DNA of 64,000 nucleotides from positions 113,126 through 177,125 of the forward strand of contig JAPPLM010000047.1 of assembly GCA_028874195.1 (NCBI GenBank). The letters are read 5' to 3'. The DNA is from Chloroflexota bacterium (lineage in GTDB: Bacteria > Chloroflexota > UBA11872 > VXOZ01). This document shows positions 52,411 through 60,981 of the stretch, piece after piece (position 1 is the stretch's first letter; each line of letters opens with the position of its first letter). A program made the position numbers and the translations under genes. The notes below the pieces were generated by a model. That model ran no database searches, had not been told where the DNA came from, and worked only from the letters and a program-made list of their open reading frames with translations.

Positions 52411-53742
52411 ATGACCTTTGAGTCGAAAGACTCTCAACATGCAGCCGGGCTAAACCCATTGGCGCGTGCCCTTGACATCCGGGTGCGGCAGGCAACGTTG
52501 GAGCGCATCCGGGCCGGGCACCAAGTCATGCTCGCTGAACTCAAGCCCACCCGGGCGCAGATCGACCGGGGGCTGGAACTGCACTACAACAGCTTCGTGG
52601 CTGACGTGCAGGGGTCGGTGCAGTTGAGTTCGACCCACGGCCTTGTAGGGGACCGGCTGCGGCAAGACCTTGAGCCAATTCGCAAAGAGTTGTCTGGGCG
52701 AGACCTGGATCCCGTTGAACTCCAGCGCCGCCTGCACGCCAGCCACTTCAAACGGAAGACCTTTGAATCGGCCTTCGACGAACAGTGGATCGCGGAGTCG
52801 CAGGCGCTCTACCGCATCGCCGGGGTAGACCTGGGAGTCTGCGACGTCGCCGGTCCGGAGGAGAATACCTTCGAAACGGCGCTTGATCGCATTTCGCGCA
52901 TCAACTTTGCACACGATCAACGCGACGACATCATTCGCGTTGCCAAGCTTGCGGACATCGAACGAGGAATTCGCAGCGGGACGCCGTGCGAGATGTTCCA
53001 TCTGGCCGGGGTCGGCTGCTTCGCGGAGACGGATGATCCGTTGCGGAATCTTGACCTCTTCTATGCGCTCGGCGTGCGCATGTCCCAAATGACGTACATC
53101 CAGGATAACGGCCTCTGCAGTTCATACTTGCAAGAGCGCGATACCGGCCTGACGCCGCTCGGTCATCAAGTAGTCCGGCGCATGAACGAACTCGGCATCA
53201 TGGTGGATTTGGCGCACAGCGGCGAGCAGTCGTCGTATGACATGATCGCGGCTTCAACCGAGCCGGTGCTGCTCAGCCATACCGGGTGCCGGGCGGTGTA
53301 CGACGACTCCACAAACCGGGGGTATCTGGAGAAGGTGTTTCAGCAGCCCTACGCCCGCGGAGCGACGATGCCGGCGCGACCCGTGAGCCGCAATGCGGAC
53401 GACGCCATGCTCAAGGCGGTGGCGGCGAAAGGCGGGCTGGTGGCGATTTACTCGATTGACTACGTGCTCGGCACCGGGCCGGAGTCATTCCACACCTGGT
53501 ACCGCCATCTGGAGCACGCGATCAGTGTCGCGGGCAGCGATCACGTCGCCATCGGCACGGACCGCACCTTCTTCCCCACCTGGCCACCCGGCGCGCTTGA
53601 CTGGACGAACTGGCCTTACTGGACCGTCGGGCTCGTCTGTAAAGGGCACTCCGACGAAGAAATCCAAAAGATCATCGGCACCAACTTCCTGCGCTACGCC
53701 CGGCAGGTGCTCGACAAACGCCCCTGGGGGGCGTTCATGTAG
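52411..53742 (+). CDS. Membrane dipeptidase (peptidase M19, renal dipeptidase family)
   Basis: This 443-residue zinc peptidase of the amidohydrolase superfamily has the core segments FYALGVRMSQMTYIQDNGLC near 215, ERDTGLTPLGHQVVRRMNEL near 243, and GIMVDLAHSGEQSSYDMI with a metal His. VLLSHTGCRAVYDDSTNRG near 285 has another, and VAIGTDRTFFPTWPPGALDW near 385 carries the catalytic Asp. The first metal motif HxD is less clear in the N-terminal region. Family members cleave dipeptides, often with D-amino acids. No signal peptide is present. ATG 52411 follows GAGGAACG. Confidence 0.88.
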   Translation: MTFESKDSQHAAGLNPLARALDIRVRQATLERIRAGHQVMLAELKPTRAQIDRGLELHYNSFVADVQGSVQLSSTHGLVGDRLRQDLEPIRKELSGRDLDPVELQRRLHASHFKRKTFESAFDEQWIAESQALYRIAGVDLGVCDVAGPEENTFETALDRISRINFAHDQRDDIIRVAKLADIERGIRSGTPCEMFHLAGVGCFAETDDPLRNLDLFYALGVRMSQMTYIQDNGLCSSYLQERDTGLTPLGHQVVRRMNELGIMVDLAHSGEQSSYDMIAASTEPVLLSHTGCRAVYDDSTNRGYLEKVFQQPYARGATMPARPVSRNADDAMLKAVAAKGGLVAIYSIDYVLGTGPESFHTWYRHLEHAISVAGSDHVAIGTDRTFFPTWPPGALDWTNWPYWTVGLVCKGHSDEEIQKIIGTNFLRYARQVLDKRPWGAFM

Positions 53743-53834
53743 TTTCGCCATTGGCACGGGCTTGCCTGTGCATGAGATAATAGACTTACAGTTGACATCA
53801 ATTTGAAGATTTAGACTATTCAACAGGAAATGGC

Positions 53835-54143
53835 ATGCCAGACGTATTATTCCTGGTTAAGACGCGCGGTGGAGTAACTATACCCAGAGCCGCATTGCTG
53901 GCTGCTTACCCCAATGGAACATACCGCACGGGCCAGACCGACACCGATGGTAAGTGCCAACTCGACCTATACCGCATCGATAGGGAAATGAAGGTACTTG
54001 TAGCTGCTGAGGGGCATCTGCCATACCACACAGACCTCATTCCGGGAGAATCGAACGTTATTCCCTTGGAATTAGATCCATCTATGGATGACAAGAAAGC
54101 GCTTCTTTGTAACACGGAGCACTGGCTACATCCCAGGCATTGA
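53835..54143 (+). CDS. N-terminal part of a frameshifted gene: carboxypeptidase-regulatory-like domain protein
   Basis: The 102-residue frame reads as a beta-sandwich of the carboxypeptidase regulatory-like type: LFLVKTRGGVTIPRAALLAA, TDTDGKCQLDLYRID and VLVAAEGHLPYHTDL. Near its end the sequence loses sense (KKALLCNTEHWLHPRH), while the +1 frame continues with a conserved-looking second half. One insertion, or a two-base deletion, between about 54095 and 54130 would join both into a single protein of about 173 residues. ATG 53835 begins MPDVLFLV. It may be a recent mutation, a sequencing error or a translational frameshift. A PaREP1/HEPN-like gene follows. Confidence 0.6.
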   Translation: MPDVLFLVKTRGGVTIPRAALLAAYPNGTYRTGQTDTDGKCQLDLYRIDREMKVLVAAEGHLPYHTDLIPGESNVIPLELDPSMDDKKALLCNTEHWLHPRH

Positions 54144-54357
54144 GGGACGCCTCAATCCTCACAAGGATGGCTATGTGTACGCTGAAAACATCGCCATAAA
54201 CGGAAGACTCGCAACCCCTGCCGCACACTTTCAGATTGGAGAGTGCCTCCATCTGATCGATGTATTTGGCGTCTCAACCACAATCCGTTTTTTGGTCGTA
54301 GAGGGGCAGTTTTCGCTTATTGAATACACCGAACCCAAGGATTACGCGGGGGAATAG
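54088..54357 (+). CDS. C-terminal part of the same frameshifted gene
   Basis: This 89-residue frame overlaps the previous one and holds the segment STGYIPGIEGRLNPHKDGYV followed by YAENIAINGR and FQIGECLHLIDVFG. I recall closely similar text fused behind carboxypeptidase-regulatory-like domains in single intact proteins. ATG 54088 is probably not a true start and is used here only as the frame boundary. The stop at 54357 lies two bases before the next gene's ATG, so the original gene and that gene form one operon. Confidence 0.55.
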   Translation: MTRKRFFVTRSTGYIPGIEGRLNPHKDGYVYAENIAINGRLATPAAHFQIGECLHLIDVFGVSTTIRFLVVEGQFSLIEYTEPKDYAGE

Positions 54358-54359
54358 GC

Positions 54360-54752
54360 ATGGCGACGGCAGAACAGCATCGTGAGATAAGCTTGCAATT
54401 CTTGGACCATGCGGAGGATGAATTACGGAAGGGTGATCTCCTTCAAGCCTCCGAGAAAGCGTGGGGAGCGGTTTCACACTTTGTGAATTCTGTTGCCCGC
54501 CAACGTAATTGGCCATTGGGGTCGCACAGGCAATTGATCGAAAATGCCAACAGGCTGATCAACCAGGACCCAGCCAACGCTAGCCAAAGGCGGAGGTTGC
54601 TACTTTCGATCGAGGCGCTTCATGCCAACTTCTATCACGCGCATTTGGACGATGTCTTGGTTGGGGAGGGTATTGAGGGCGCCAAGGAACTCATCAGGGC
54701 TCTGGAAGATCTCAATAGGAACACATCAGAATTGAACACAACGACCGACTAG
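54360..54752 (+). CDS. PaREP1/HEPN-like helical protein
   Basis: This all-helical protein has 130 residues. ISLQFLDHAEDELRKGDLLQASEKAWGAVSHFVNSVA resembles the PaREP1 and HEPN superfamily, in which the conserved Arg-x4-6-His of toxin HEPN RNases lies near the C-terminal helix. Here RQRNWPLGSHRQL near 48 and HANFYHAHLDDVLVGEGIE near 90 carry candidate His residues, but a clear RNase motif is not evident. ATG 54360 lies two bases after the preceding stop. The pairing with a beta-sandwich protein recalls small accessory modules of unknown function. Confidence 0.65.
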   Translation: MATAEQHREISLQFLDHAEDELRKGDLLQASEKAWGAVSHFVNSVARQRNWPLGSHRQLIENANRLINQDPANASQRRRLLLSIEALHANFYHAHLDDVLVGEGIEGAKELIRALEDLNRNTSELNTTTD

Positions 54753-54930
54753 GAATTAGACTCTCTTGTTCGGTTCAATTCTGCCTAATGGATCTGAATC
54801 GGTAGGCCGAGTGAGCAGCGCTTCAGCTCTGTATCGCAGTCTTAGGCGCTCACACCTCCCCTAGACTTGCGTCAAACTTTCGATAGCTGAGAGCAAAGGG
54901 CACCCCTTATCCATCTTCATATAAGTTCGC

Positions 54931-56070
54931 CTAATAGACCCCGGGAAATATCCGGTACTTCACCTTAGCCTGGTACTCCGCCCACTTTTCCGCACCATAC
55001 TTCTTGATGCACTCCTTTTCGTCGTCACGTTGGTGCATGATTTCGTACGAGGTCATGAAGACAAAGTACACCCACGCCCAGGGATTCGCGAAGTGGCCGA
55101 AAAGCAGGGCAACGGCGAGGGCGATGATCACCTCGCCCATATAGTTGAAGTGCCGCGCGGGGCCCCAGAACCCGTTGCACAGGATCTTGCGGTCGCCGGC
55201 CGCGATGTATTCAGGTTCGATGAGCCCCAGGAATTTGCGGTCCGGCCAGCGCTTGAACGTGTACTTCTGCATGTTTGCGCCGCGCGAGATGCCCCAGCCG
55301 AACCAGAGCAGCGCAGCCGTGCCGCCGAGCAAGACGTACGACCACGGCGCCGAGATTTCCGGGCGCGACTGTGCCGCCATGCCCCAGATTGGCAGAACGT
55401 ACAGCCATCCCCAGATCACGAGAGCGCCCCAGATCAGCTTGAAGCCCAGTTTCTCGTGGATCAAGTCGTATGTATAAAGCTGGACGCGCTCGAAGACGAA
55501 GTAGTCCGCGATGTAGAACGTCATGAACGCGGCAAAGAGAAAGACGCCCGGGTTGGAGTCCGCGCCAAAGCGTTCGTAGTGATACGCGGCGGCGGAGAGC
55601 GCATTGAGCGCCAACATCGTCCCGCCGACGAGGTAGAGGTACATCTTCACGTCGAAGCGGTTGTTGAAGAACGACAACTCCTGCGCCCGCCCCAGCCAGA
55701 AGGCCGTGATGGGATTCTTTACCTCACCGCGCGGCTGGCCGAACACAGCAATGAGCGCCAAAATGGTGGCAACCACTGTGCCGCCGGCCACCGCGTAGGG
55801 CGCCGACCGGTAGAACCAATCGCGGGGCATGCCGGTGAGTTCGAGAGCCCACACGACCAGCGCGAGGGCAAACACCAGCAGGCCGCTCAGCTTGTAGCCG
55901 CGGGGTTCGCCTGTTGCCGGATCGGTAACGTAGCCGTGTACCCGCCTGCCCGGCAGGATTAACTGCGCCAGGAAGAACACGACGAAAAGCGCCAATGGGG
56001 TGAGAAAGCCCAGCAGCGCTTCCGTACCGGTAAGCGCGAAGAGGTGCGCGATTCCAAGGCGTTCAAGCAT
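54931..56070 (-). CDS. ERG4/ERG24-family sterol reductase-like membrane protein (tandem copy 2)
   Basis: This 379-residue polytopic membrane protein has about nine hydrophobic segments. The C-terminal half matches delta-14 and delta-7 sterol reductases and the lamin B receptor: FDVKMYLYLVGGTMLALNAL, YTYDLIHEKLGFKLIWGALV, ISRGANMQKYTFKRWPDRKF and GDRKILCNGFWGPARHFNYMGE. These should bind NADPH and reduce a ring double bond in a sterol-like substrate. ATG 56070 aligns with the start of the upstream paralogue; an in-frame TTG at 56097 adds nine residues. The neighbour encodes a protein of identical length. Confidence 0.78.
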   Translation of the reverse strand: MLERLGIAHLFALTGTEALLGFLTPLALFVVFFLAQLILPGRRVHGYVTDPATGEPRGYKLSGLLVFALALVVWALELTGMPRDWFYRSAPYAVAGGTVVATILALIAVFGQPRGEVKNPITAFWLGRAQELSFFNNRFDVKMYLYLVGGTMLALNALSAAAYHYERFGADSNPGVFLFAAFMTFYIADYFVFERVQLYTYDLIHEKLGFKLIWGALVIWGWLYVLPIWGMAAQSRPEISAPWSYVLLGGTAALLWFGWGISRGANMQKYTFKRWPDRKFLGLIEPEYIAAGDRKILCNGFWGPARHFNYMGEVIIALAVALLFGHFANPWAWVYFVFMTSYEIMHQRDDEKECIKKYGAEKWAEYQAKVKYRIFPGVY

Positions 56071-56123
56071 GGCCGCAAATCGCTTTCTATTGGGCAATCA
56101 TCATTGCTTCGAGGGCAATACGC

Positions 56124-57263
56124 CTAGTAGATACCGGGAATGATGCGGTACTTCACCCGCGCCTGGTACTCCGCCCACTTTTCGGGGCCGTACTTTGCCT
56201 CGCACGCCTCTTCGTCTTCGCGTTGCCGCAGGGTGAATATGGTGACGATGAAGATGAAGTACGTCCACGCCCAGGGATTAGTGAAGTGACCGAACGCCAA
56301 GCCGTATGAAAAGGCGAGAAACCCTTCGCCCAGGTAGTTGAAGTGGCGGGCAGGGCGCCAGAAACCGCTGGTCAGGATCTTACGATCGCCGGCCTCGATG
56401 TGGGTCGGCTCAATGATCCCCAGAAACTTGCGGTCGGGCCAGCGCTTGAAGGTGTACTTCTGCATATTGGCGCCGCGTGTAATCGTCCAGCCGACGAAGA
56501 ACAGCGCGACGGATGCAAGCAGCCACGCAATCGTCCCTGCCGTTGAAAAGCCGGGATGTGGAAGCGCGGCAATGCCCCACAGCGGCAGAATATAGAGCCA
56601 GCCGTAGACCATGATGCCGCCCCAGAACATCTTGAAGCCCAGCTTTTCATGGATTATATCGTACGTGTAGAGTTGGACGCGCTCGAAGATGAAGTAGTCC
56701 ACAACGTAATAGGTCAAGAACGCCGCGAAGAGAAAAACGCCCGGGTTGAAGTCGTCGCCAAAGCGACCGTAGTGGTACGCGGCGCCGGAAAGGGCGTTGA
56801 GCGACAGCATCGTTCCGCCGACCACGTAGAAGTACATCTTGACGTCAATGCGGTTCTTGAAGAACGACATCTCCTGGATCCGCCCCAGCCAAAAAGCCGC
56901 CAGGGGATTCTTTATTTCGCCCCGGGGCCGGCCGAACACCGCGATGAGCGCGAGAATAGTGACAACCACCGTGCCGCCGGCCACCGCGTAGATCGCCGAC
57001 CGGTAGAACCAATCGCGCGGCATGCCGGTGAGTTCAAGCGCCCACACAACCAGTGCGATGACATACACCAGCAGACCGTTCAGCTTGTACTTGCGGGGCT
57101 CGCCGGTCTCTTTATCGGTGACGTAACCCTCAACCCACCGGCCCGGCAGGATAAGCTGGACCAGGAAGAACAGGACGAAGATCGCCAGCGGGGTGAGGAA
57201 TCCCAGCAGCGCTTCCTGCTCGGAAAGCTCGAATAGGTGCTCGATACCGAGCCATTCAGTCAT
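56124..57263 (-). CDS. ERG4/ERG24-family sterol reductase-like membrane protein (tandem copy 1)
   Basis: This 379-residue membrane protein is highly similar to the downstream copy throughout (EALLGFLTP at the N-terminus; ELTGMPRDWFYRS; YTYDIIHEKLGFKMFWGGIM; ITRGANMQKYTFKRWPDRKF; ARHFNYLGE). It is the first gene of a two-gene minus-strand unit with a 53-base gap. It has the features of the ERG24/LBR reductase family. No squalene epoxidase, cyclase or sterol demethylase is in the window, so whether the substrate is a sterol, hopanoid or other isoprenoid is open. Confidence 0.78.
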   Translation of the reverse strand: MTEWLGIEHLFELSEQEALLGFLTPLAIFVLFFLVQLILPGRWVEGYVTDKETGEPRKYKLNGLLVYVIALVVWALELTGMPRDWFYRSAIYAVAGGTVVVTILALIAVFGRPRGEIKNPLAAFWLGRIQEMSFFKNRIDVKMYFYVVGGTMLSLNALSGAAYHYGRFGDDFNPGVFLFAAFLTYYVVDYFIFERVQLYTYDIIHEKLGFKMFWGGIMVYGWLYILPLWGIAALPHPGFSTAGTIAWLLASVALFFVGWTITRGANMQKYTFKRWPDRKFLGIIEPTHIEAGDRKILTSGFWRPARHFNYLGEGFLAFSYGLAFGHFTNPWAWTYFIFIVTIFTLRQREDEEACEAKYGPEKWAEYQARVKYRIIPGIY

Positions 57264-57796
57264 GACCGCATGCCTCTCATTCCGGTGGCTGTGCCACTAG
57301 GGGGTGGCAACAGGGGGAAAGTCATTGACATACTATGCAGCAATTCGCTTGCTTGAGTCAAAGCGCCTGTCAAATTCCGCCTCAGAAGGTCCTTGCAAAC
57401 CAGTGCGCAGGATTGAGCCAGTCACCGCTAGCGCTTGAGTTCTCCTACGAGCTAGCCGACACAAGGGCTTACGGCACCACGCGCATCTGAGAACAGCGCG
57501 AACTCTCACTTGTAGCCTTGAGCGCGATTGGAATATCTCAATGGCCCACCTAAACCTCACGTTAATGTAAGCAAGCTCTTGACCTTGCAAAGTAGAGGGG
57601 GATATACTTCCAGCATTGACGAGCAAGAGCCAATTGCAACTCTCGCTCGTTGACAAAATAATCCCGGGTGCATTTGCTATGGAATTGATGCATGCCGAAA
57701 GCTTGCCGCATGGAGAGTTTCTGCCGCAGGCTCCGGTTCAACCGCTTTAGATAGCAGAGGCCCGGAAGCGAATTGTCACACTAAGGAGGTTTCACT
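57264..57796. other. 533-base divergent intergenic region
   Basis: The region lies between the divergent ERG24-like and binding-protein genes. It holds a candidate promoter (57579-57608) and a second TTGACA (57650-57655) with a poor -10. A weak open frame on the minus strand (57333-57656) shows no family features. No known repeat was seen. Confidence 0.5.
57579..57608 (+). promoter_or_regulatory. Candidate promoter of binding-protein gene 3
   Basis: TTGACC at 57579-57584 and TATACT at 57603-57608 are 18 bases apart. The start codon is 188 bases downstream, implying a long leader if this promoter is used. Confidence 0.4.
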
Positions 57797-59101
57797 ATGG
57801 CGCGCATGAGCAGACGACAGATGCTGGCGGGCGTAGGTTTCGGCATTGGGGCAGGCCTGCTGGCTGCCTGCGGACAGGTACAGACGATGCCGGCGCCGGA
57901 AGCGGCAGAGGGTGACGCGGACGCGGCGCCTAAGGAACCGGCAGGTCTTTCCGGGGTCTTGCACGTTTGGGGCTATCGTTCCCAATACTTGCCGGGGGCG
58001 GTGCTGGACGCGTTTCAGGAATTGCATCCGGGCGTCGTAGTCGTGCAGTCCCAGCCGGCCGGCAATTTCCGCGGTGATAAATTCCCCGCATCGGTGGCAG
58101 CCGGCGCGCCGCCGGCGCTCATGCAAGGCTTTCTCGATTTTGTCGCCATGTACGTTGACCGTGGTTTCCTGGCAGATCTTGGCCCCGCGGCCAAGGCGGG
58201 TGACTTCGGCGACCTGGGCGCGTATCTCCCCGGTATCGTGGACACCGGCACCTTTGACGGCGTGCTGCACTTTCTCCCGCACCGGCAGAGCGTGAACATT
58301 CCTCTGTACAACAAGGATATGTTCGAGAATGCCGGCATCAGCGAACCGCCCACACAGTGGGATGACGTGGCGGAGATCGCGCGACAATTGACCAAGAAGA
58401 AGGCGGATGGCTCCGACCAGTTCGGTCTGTCGGTTACCACCAGCAAGAACACGCTGAATTCGTGGTTCAACCCGGTGCTCTGGCAGGCCGGGGGCGAGTT
58501 CTTCGCGGAGGACGGCCGGACGGTGACGTTTAATGAAGACCCGGGTCTGGAGGCGCTGGTCTTCTTGACCGATCTCTTCAATAAGAAGATTGCCGCCGAG
58601 GGCACCAAGCCGTACTTTGAGGGTTACGGCGCCATGATCAATGCCCGTACGCCCACCCACGTGAAGAGTCCGTTTGACCGGGGCACAATCCCCTGGCTCG
58701 CTTCCAGCCCTGCCTGGGAAAAGGAAAAGCAGCTTGGCTTTGGCTCACTCTCCGGCTGGGTAGTGCCGAATAGCCCGCAATCCGATGCCGCGATTCAACT
58801 GCTGGCACATACCCTGCAGCCCGACAACGTGAAAGCGTTCCTGAAGCTCGTGTTCCTGCTGCCGGTGCGCGGCGATATCGAAGTGGACTACGTCGACGAG
58901 AAGTACAACGGCTGGATGCCGACGTTCATCGAGCAGAGCCAGAACATGCACTACGACATCCCGCACCCGCACATCCGGGCCATCATGCCGTTGGTTTCGG
59001 CCGAGATGTACAAGGCCATCGGGGGCGAGGTCACACCGCAGGAAGCCATCAGGACCGCGGGTGATATCGCGAACCAGTTCCTGGCAGACAACATGAGCTA
59101 G
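57797..59101 (+). CDS. Extracellular solute-binding lipoprotein 3 (ABC family 1)
   Basis: This 434-residue binding protein has an RR-type lipoprotein signal, MARMSRRQMLAGVGFGIGAG, then LLAACG with the Cys near 26. A short Ala/Glu/Pro linker precedes the SBP_bac_1 fold (LHVWGYRSQYLPGAVLDAFQ, LYNKDMFENAGISEPPTQWD and FNPVLWQAGGEFFAEDGRTV). It is more like maltose/glycerol-3-phosphate-type binding proteins than the other two full-length copies. ATG 57797 follows AAGGAGG. No permease or ATPase gene follows; the next gene is an amidohydrolase 626 bases away. Confidence 0.9.
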   Translation: MARMSRRQMLAGVGFGIGAGLLAACGQVQTMPAPEAAEGDADAAPKEPAGLSGVLHVWGYRSQYLPGAVLDAFQELHPGVVVVQSQPAGNFRGDKFPASVAAGAPPALMQGFLDFVAMYVDRGFLADLGPAAKAGDFGDLGAYLPGIVDTGTFDGVLHFLPHRQSVNIPLYNKDMFENAGISEPPTQWDDVAEIARQLTKKKADGSDQFGLSVTTSKNTLNSWFNPVLWQAGGEFFAEDGRTVTFNEDPGLEALVFLTDLFNKKIAAEGTKPYFEGYGAMINARTPTHVKSPFDRGTIPWLASSPAWEKEKQLGFGSLSGWVVPNSPQSDAAIQLLAHTLQPDNVKAFLKLVFLLPVRGDIEVDYVDEKYNGWMPTFIEQSQNMHYDIPHPHIRAIMPLVSAEMYKAIGGEVTPQEAIRTAGDIANQFLADNMS

Positions 59102-59727
59102 CGGTAGTTTCGCTGCTTGCGAGTTGTCACGGGCTTCTCTTGAAGGCAAAAGCAAAAAAGCGCCTCAAGCACGATACATTGCTGACACTTGGTGCTATGG
59201 TGAGCGCACAGTAGCTTCGTGCTTGACACGGTGGGTGACATCGCGCAAACAGAGGATGCCAGAGCGTAGAGCGGGGGCTTGTCCCCCGCTCTTCGTTACC
59301 AAGCCTCTAGGCAAGAAAAGTGAAGATGGATTCCCGCTTTCGCGGGAATGACGGACGACTCGCCCCTCGCGTTACCCTGCCACCTTCGCTCATTTGCACA
59401 CCATAGACAACATACTAGTGATGGGATAGCTACCCAGTACTTGAGAACTGACTGCATGTTTGAAGCGAGGTCATTGAGTCCAGAACGATCTCTTGCCTTC
59501 CCACTCCTCTCCCTGTGATGGAATCATTGAAATCGATACTCCATCTCACACCCCTCTATGGCCTGGATACTGACCTAGAGGGATGTGAGAAGTGGAATTC
59601 GTGAACTCTTGGCTGTTGGGCATGCACAGGACGAATACGGACAACGCAATCGGTTTACACGCACTCAATCGGATCCCTCTAAGGAGGAATATGACAGGAT
59701 GTTCGATGTGACAGAAAGAAACTCACC
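59102..59727. repeat. 626-base gap with two dispersed repeats and an imperfect hairpin
   Basis: No gene was seen. A GAGCGGGGGCTTGTCCCCCG element lies at 59265-59293 and an ATTCCCGCTTTCGCGGGAAT element at 59324-59355. CTCACACCCCTCTA (59545-59558) faces TAGAGGGATGTGAG (59576-59589), 13 of 14 pairs with a 17-base loop. A strong AAGGAGG at about 59681 precedes a six-codon frame (ATG 59691) rather than the next gene. Confidence 0.8.
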
Positions 59728-60981
59728 GTGGCAGTAACAGCACTCATCAACGGCAGGATCATTGACGGCAACGGCGGGCCGCCGGTTGTGGACGGCGCCG
59801 TCCTCATTGTGGATAACCGTATCGAGGCTGTGGGTTCCGATGCGGATATCCCGCCGGAGGCTGAGGTTATCGACGTCGCGGGCGCGAGCCTCCTGCCCGG
59901 CATGATGGACCTCCACGTACACCTGAACGGCCCGTACCATGCCCTGCAAAAGCTGCGCAAGTCTCTGCTGGCGGGCTTTACGACCATCGCGCACGTTGCC
60001 GGCACCATGCCGCCCGCCTCGACGAACTGCCGTCAGGCGATTGCGGACGGCTGGTTTCCGGAGTGCGCCCGGCTCATTGTGGGCGCGGTGGTGGACTGCA
60101 CCAACGGGCACGTGCGCGGCCGCGTGGCGGACGGTCCGTGGGAAGTGCGCAAGGCCGTGCGCGAGATGGTGCAGGCCAAAGTTGACTTCATCAAGACGGC
60201 TGCCAGCGGCGGTTTCTGGGCGGAGGACGAAGAGACCTGGTGGCTGGACTACACCCAAGAAGAGCTGGATGCCTTGGTGGACGAGGCCCACAGCGTCGGC
60301 AGGCTCGTGGTGGTGCACTGCCACACGCAGCCGGGGCTGGATATGGCCATCCAGGCCGGCTGCGACCAGATTCACCACGGCGCGCTCATCGACGATAAAG
60401 CCCTCCACGGGATACTCGAAAACGAACTCTTCTTTGTGCCGACGCTCCGCGTCACGTCCCGGCAGAACATGGCGATAAAGTACGGCGCGGGACGCCCGTG
60501 GGAAACGCGCAAGATGGGCGAAGCGCACCACGTCCACCGGGAAGGCGTGCGCAAGGCCCACCAAATGGGCGTGAAGATGGGGCTCGGCACCGACTGTCCG
60601 AGCACGCCGCCCTGGGACATCTGGGACAGCGGCTTTGAGCTTCAGGAGTTCGTCGGCTGCGGTCTCAGCCCGCTGGAAGCCATCAGCGTGGCGACAAAGG
60701 GGTCTGCGGAAGCGATGAAGATCGACGACCGGCTCGGCACGTTGGAAACGGGCAAGCTTGCCGACGTGGTCGTGGTCGACGGCGATCCTGCCAGTGACAT
60801 TCAGGCGGTGGTGGACTACTCCAATGTCCGCTACGTCTTCAAGGAAGGCCGGCTGACGGTGAGCAGAGACCCGGACCGTCCGGCCACCGCCTATCTGGAA
60901 ACCTATCCGCCTGCCTTCACGCCAATCGACGAGCGCTTTTTGGCCGACCCGGCCTGGGAAGCCACAGCCGGCCTGGCGTAG
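59728..60981 (+). CDS. Amidohydrolase (imidazolonepropionase/prolidase-like)
   Basis: This 417-residue metal-dependent amidohydrolase starts LINGRIIDGNGGPPVVDGAV. Metal ligands are seen in DLHVHLNGPYH near 62 (HxH). A probably carboxylated Lys is in FIKTAASGGFW near 155. His residues lie in VVVHCHTQPGLDM near 192 and QIHHGALI near 213, and the Asp is in LGLGTDCPSTPPW near 290. The family includes Xaa-Pro dipeptidases and enzymes acting on cyclic amides. GTG 59728 gives the normal N-terminus, but no clear ribosome site precedes it. No signal peptide is present. The gene is monocistronic. Confidence 0.9.
   Translation: MAVTALINGRIIDGNGGPPVVDGAVLIVDNRIEAVGSDADIPPEAEVIDVAGASLLPGMMDLHVHLNGPYHALQKLRKSLLAGFTTIAHVAGTMPPASTNCRQAIADGWFPECARLIVGAVVDCTNGHVRGRVADGPWEVRKAVREMVQAKVDFIKTAASGGFWAEDEETWWLDYTQEELDALVDEAHSVGRLVVVHCHTQPGLDMAIQAGCDQIHHGALIDDKALHGILENELFFVPTLRVTSRQNMAIKYGAGRPWETRKMGEAHHVHREGVRKAHQMGVKMGLGTDCPSTPPWDIWDSGFELQEFVGCGLSPLEAISVATKGSAEAMKIDDRLGTLETGKLADVVVVDGDPASDIQAVVDYSNVRYVFKEGRLTVSRDPDRPATAYLETYPPAFTPIDERFLADPAWEATAGLA

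Noticed and set aside
54084..54130. Programmed +1 frameshift in the beta-sandwich gene
   Set aside because: The CTTCTTTGT context lacks the stop codon and stimulatory elements of known +1 sites; an indel is simpler, so this is kept only as a possibility.
55030..55962. 310-codon plus-strand open frame opposite an ERG24-like gene
   Set aside because: It is charged low-complexity sequence without domain features and is antisense to a clear membrane protein.
57333..57656. 107-codon minus-strand open frame in the long gap before binding protein 3
   Set aside because: No ribosome site or domain was seen, and its residues show no family pattern; it is probably chance.
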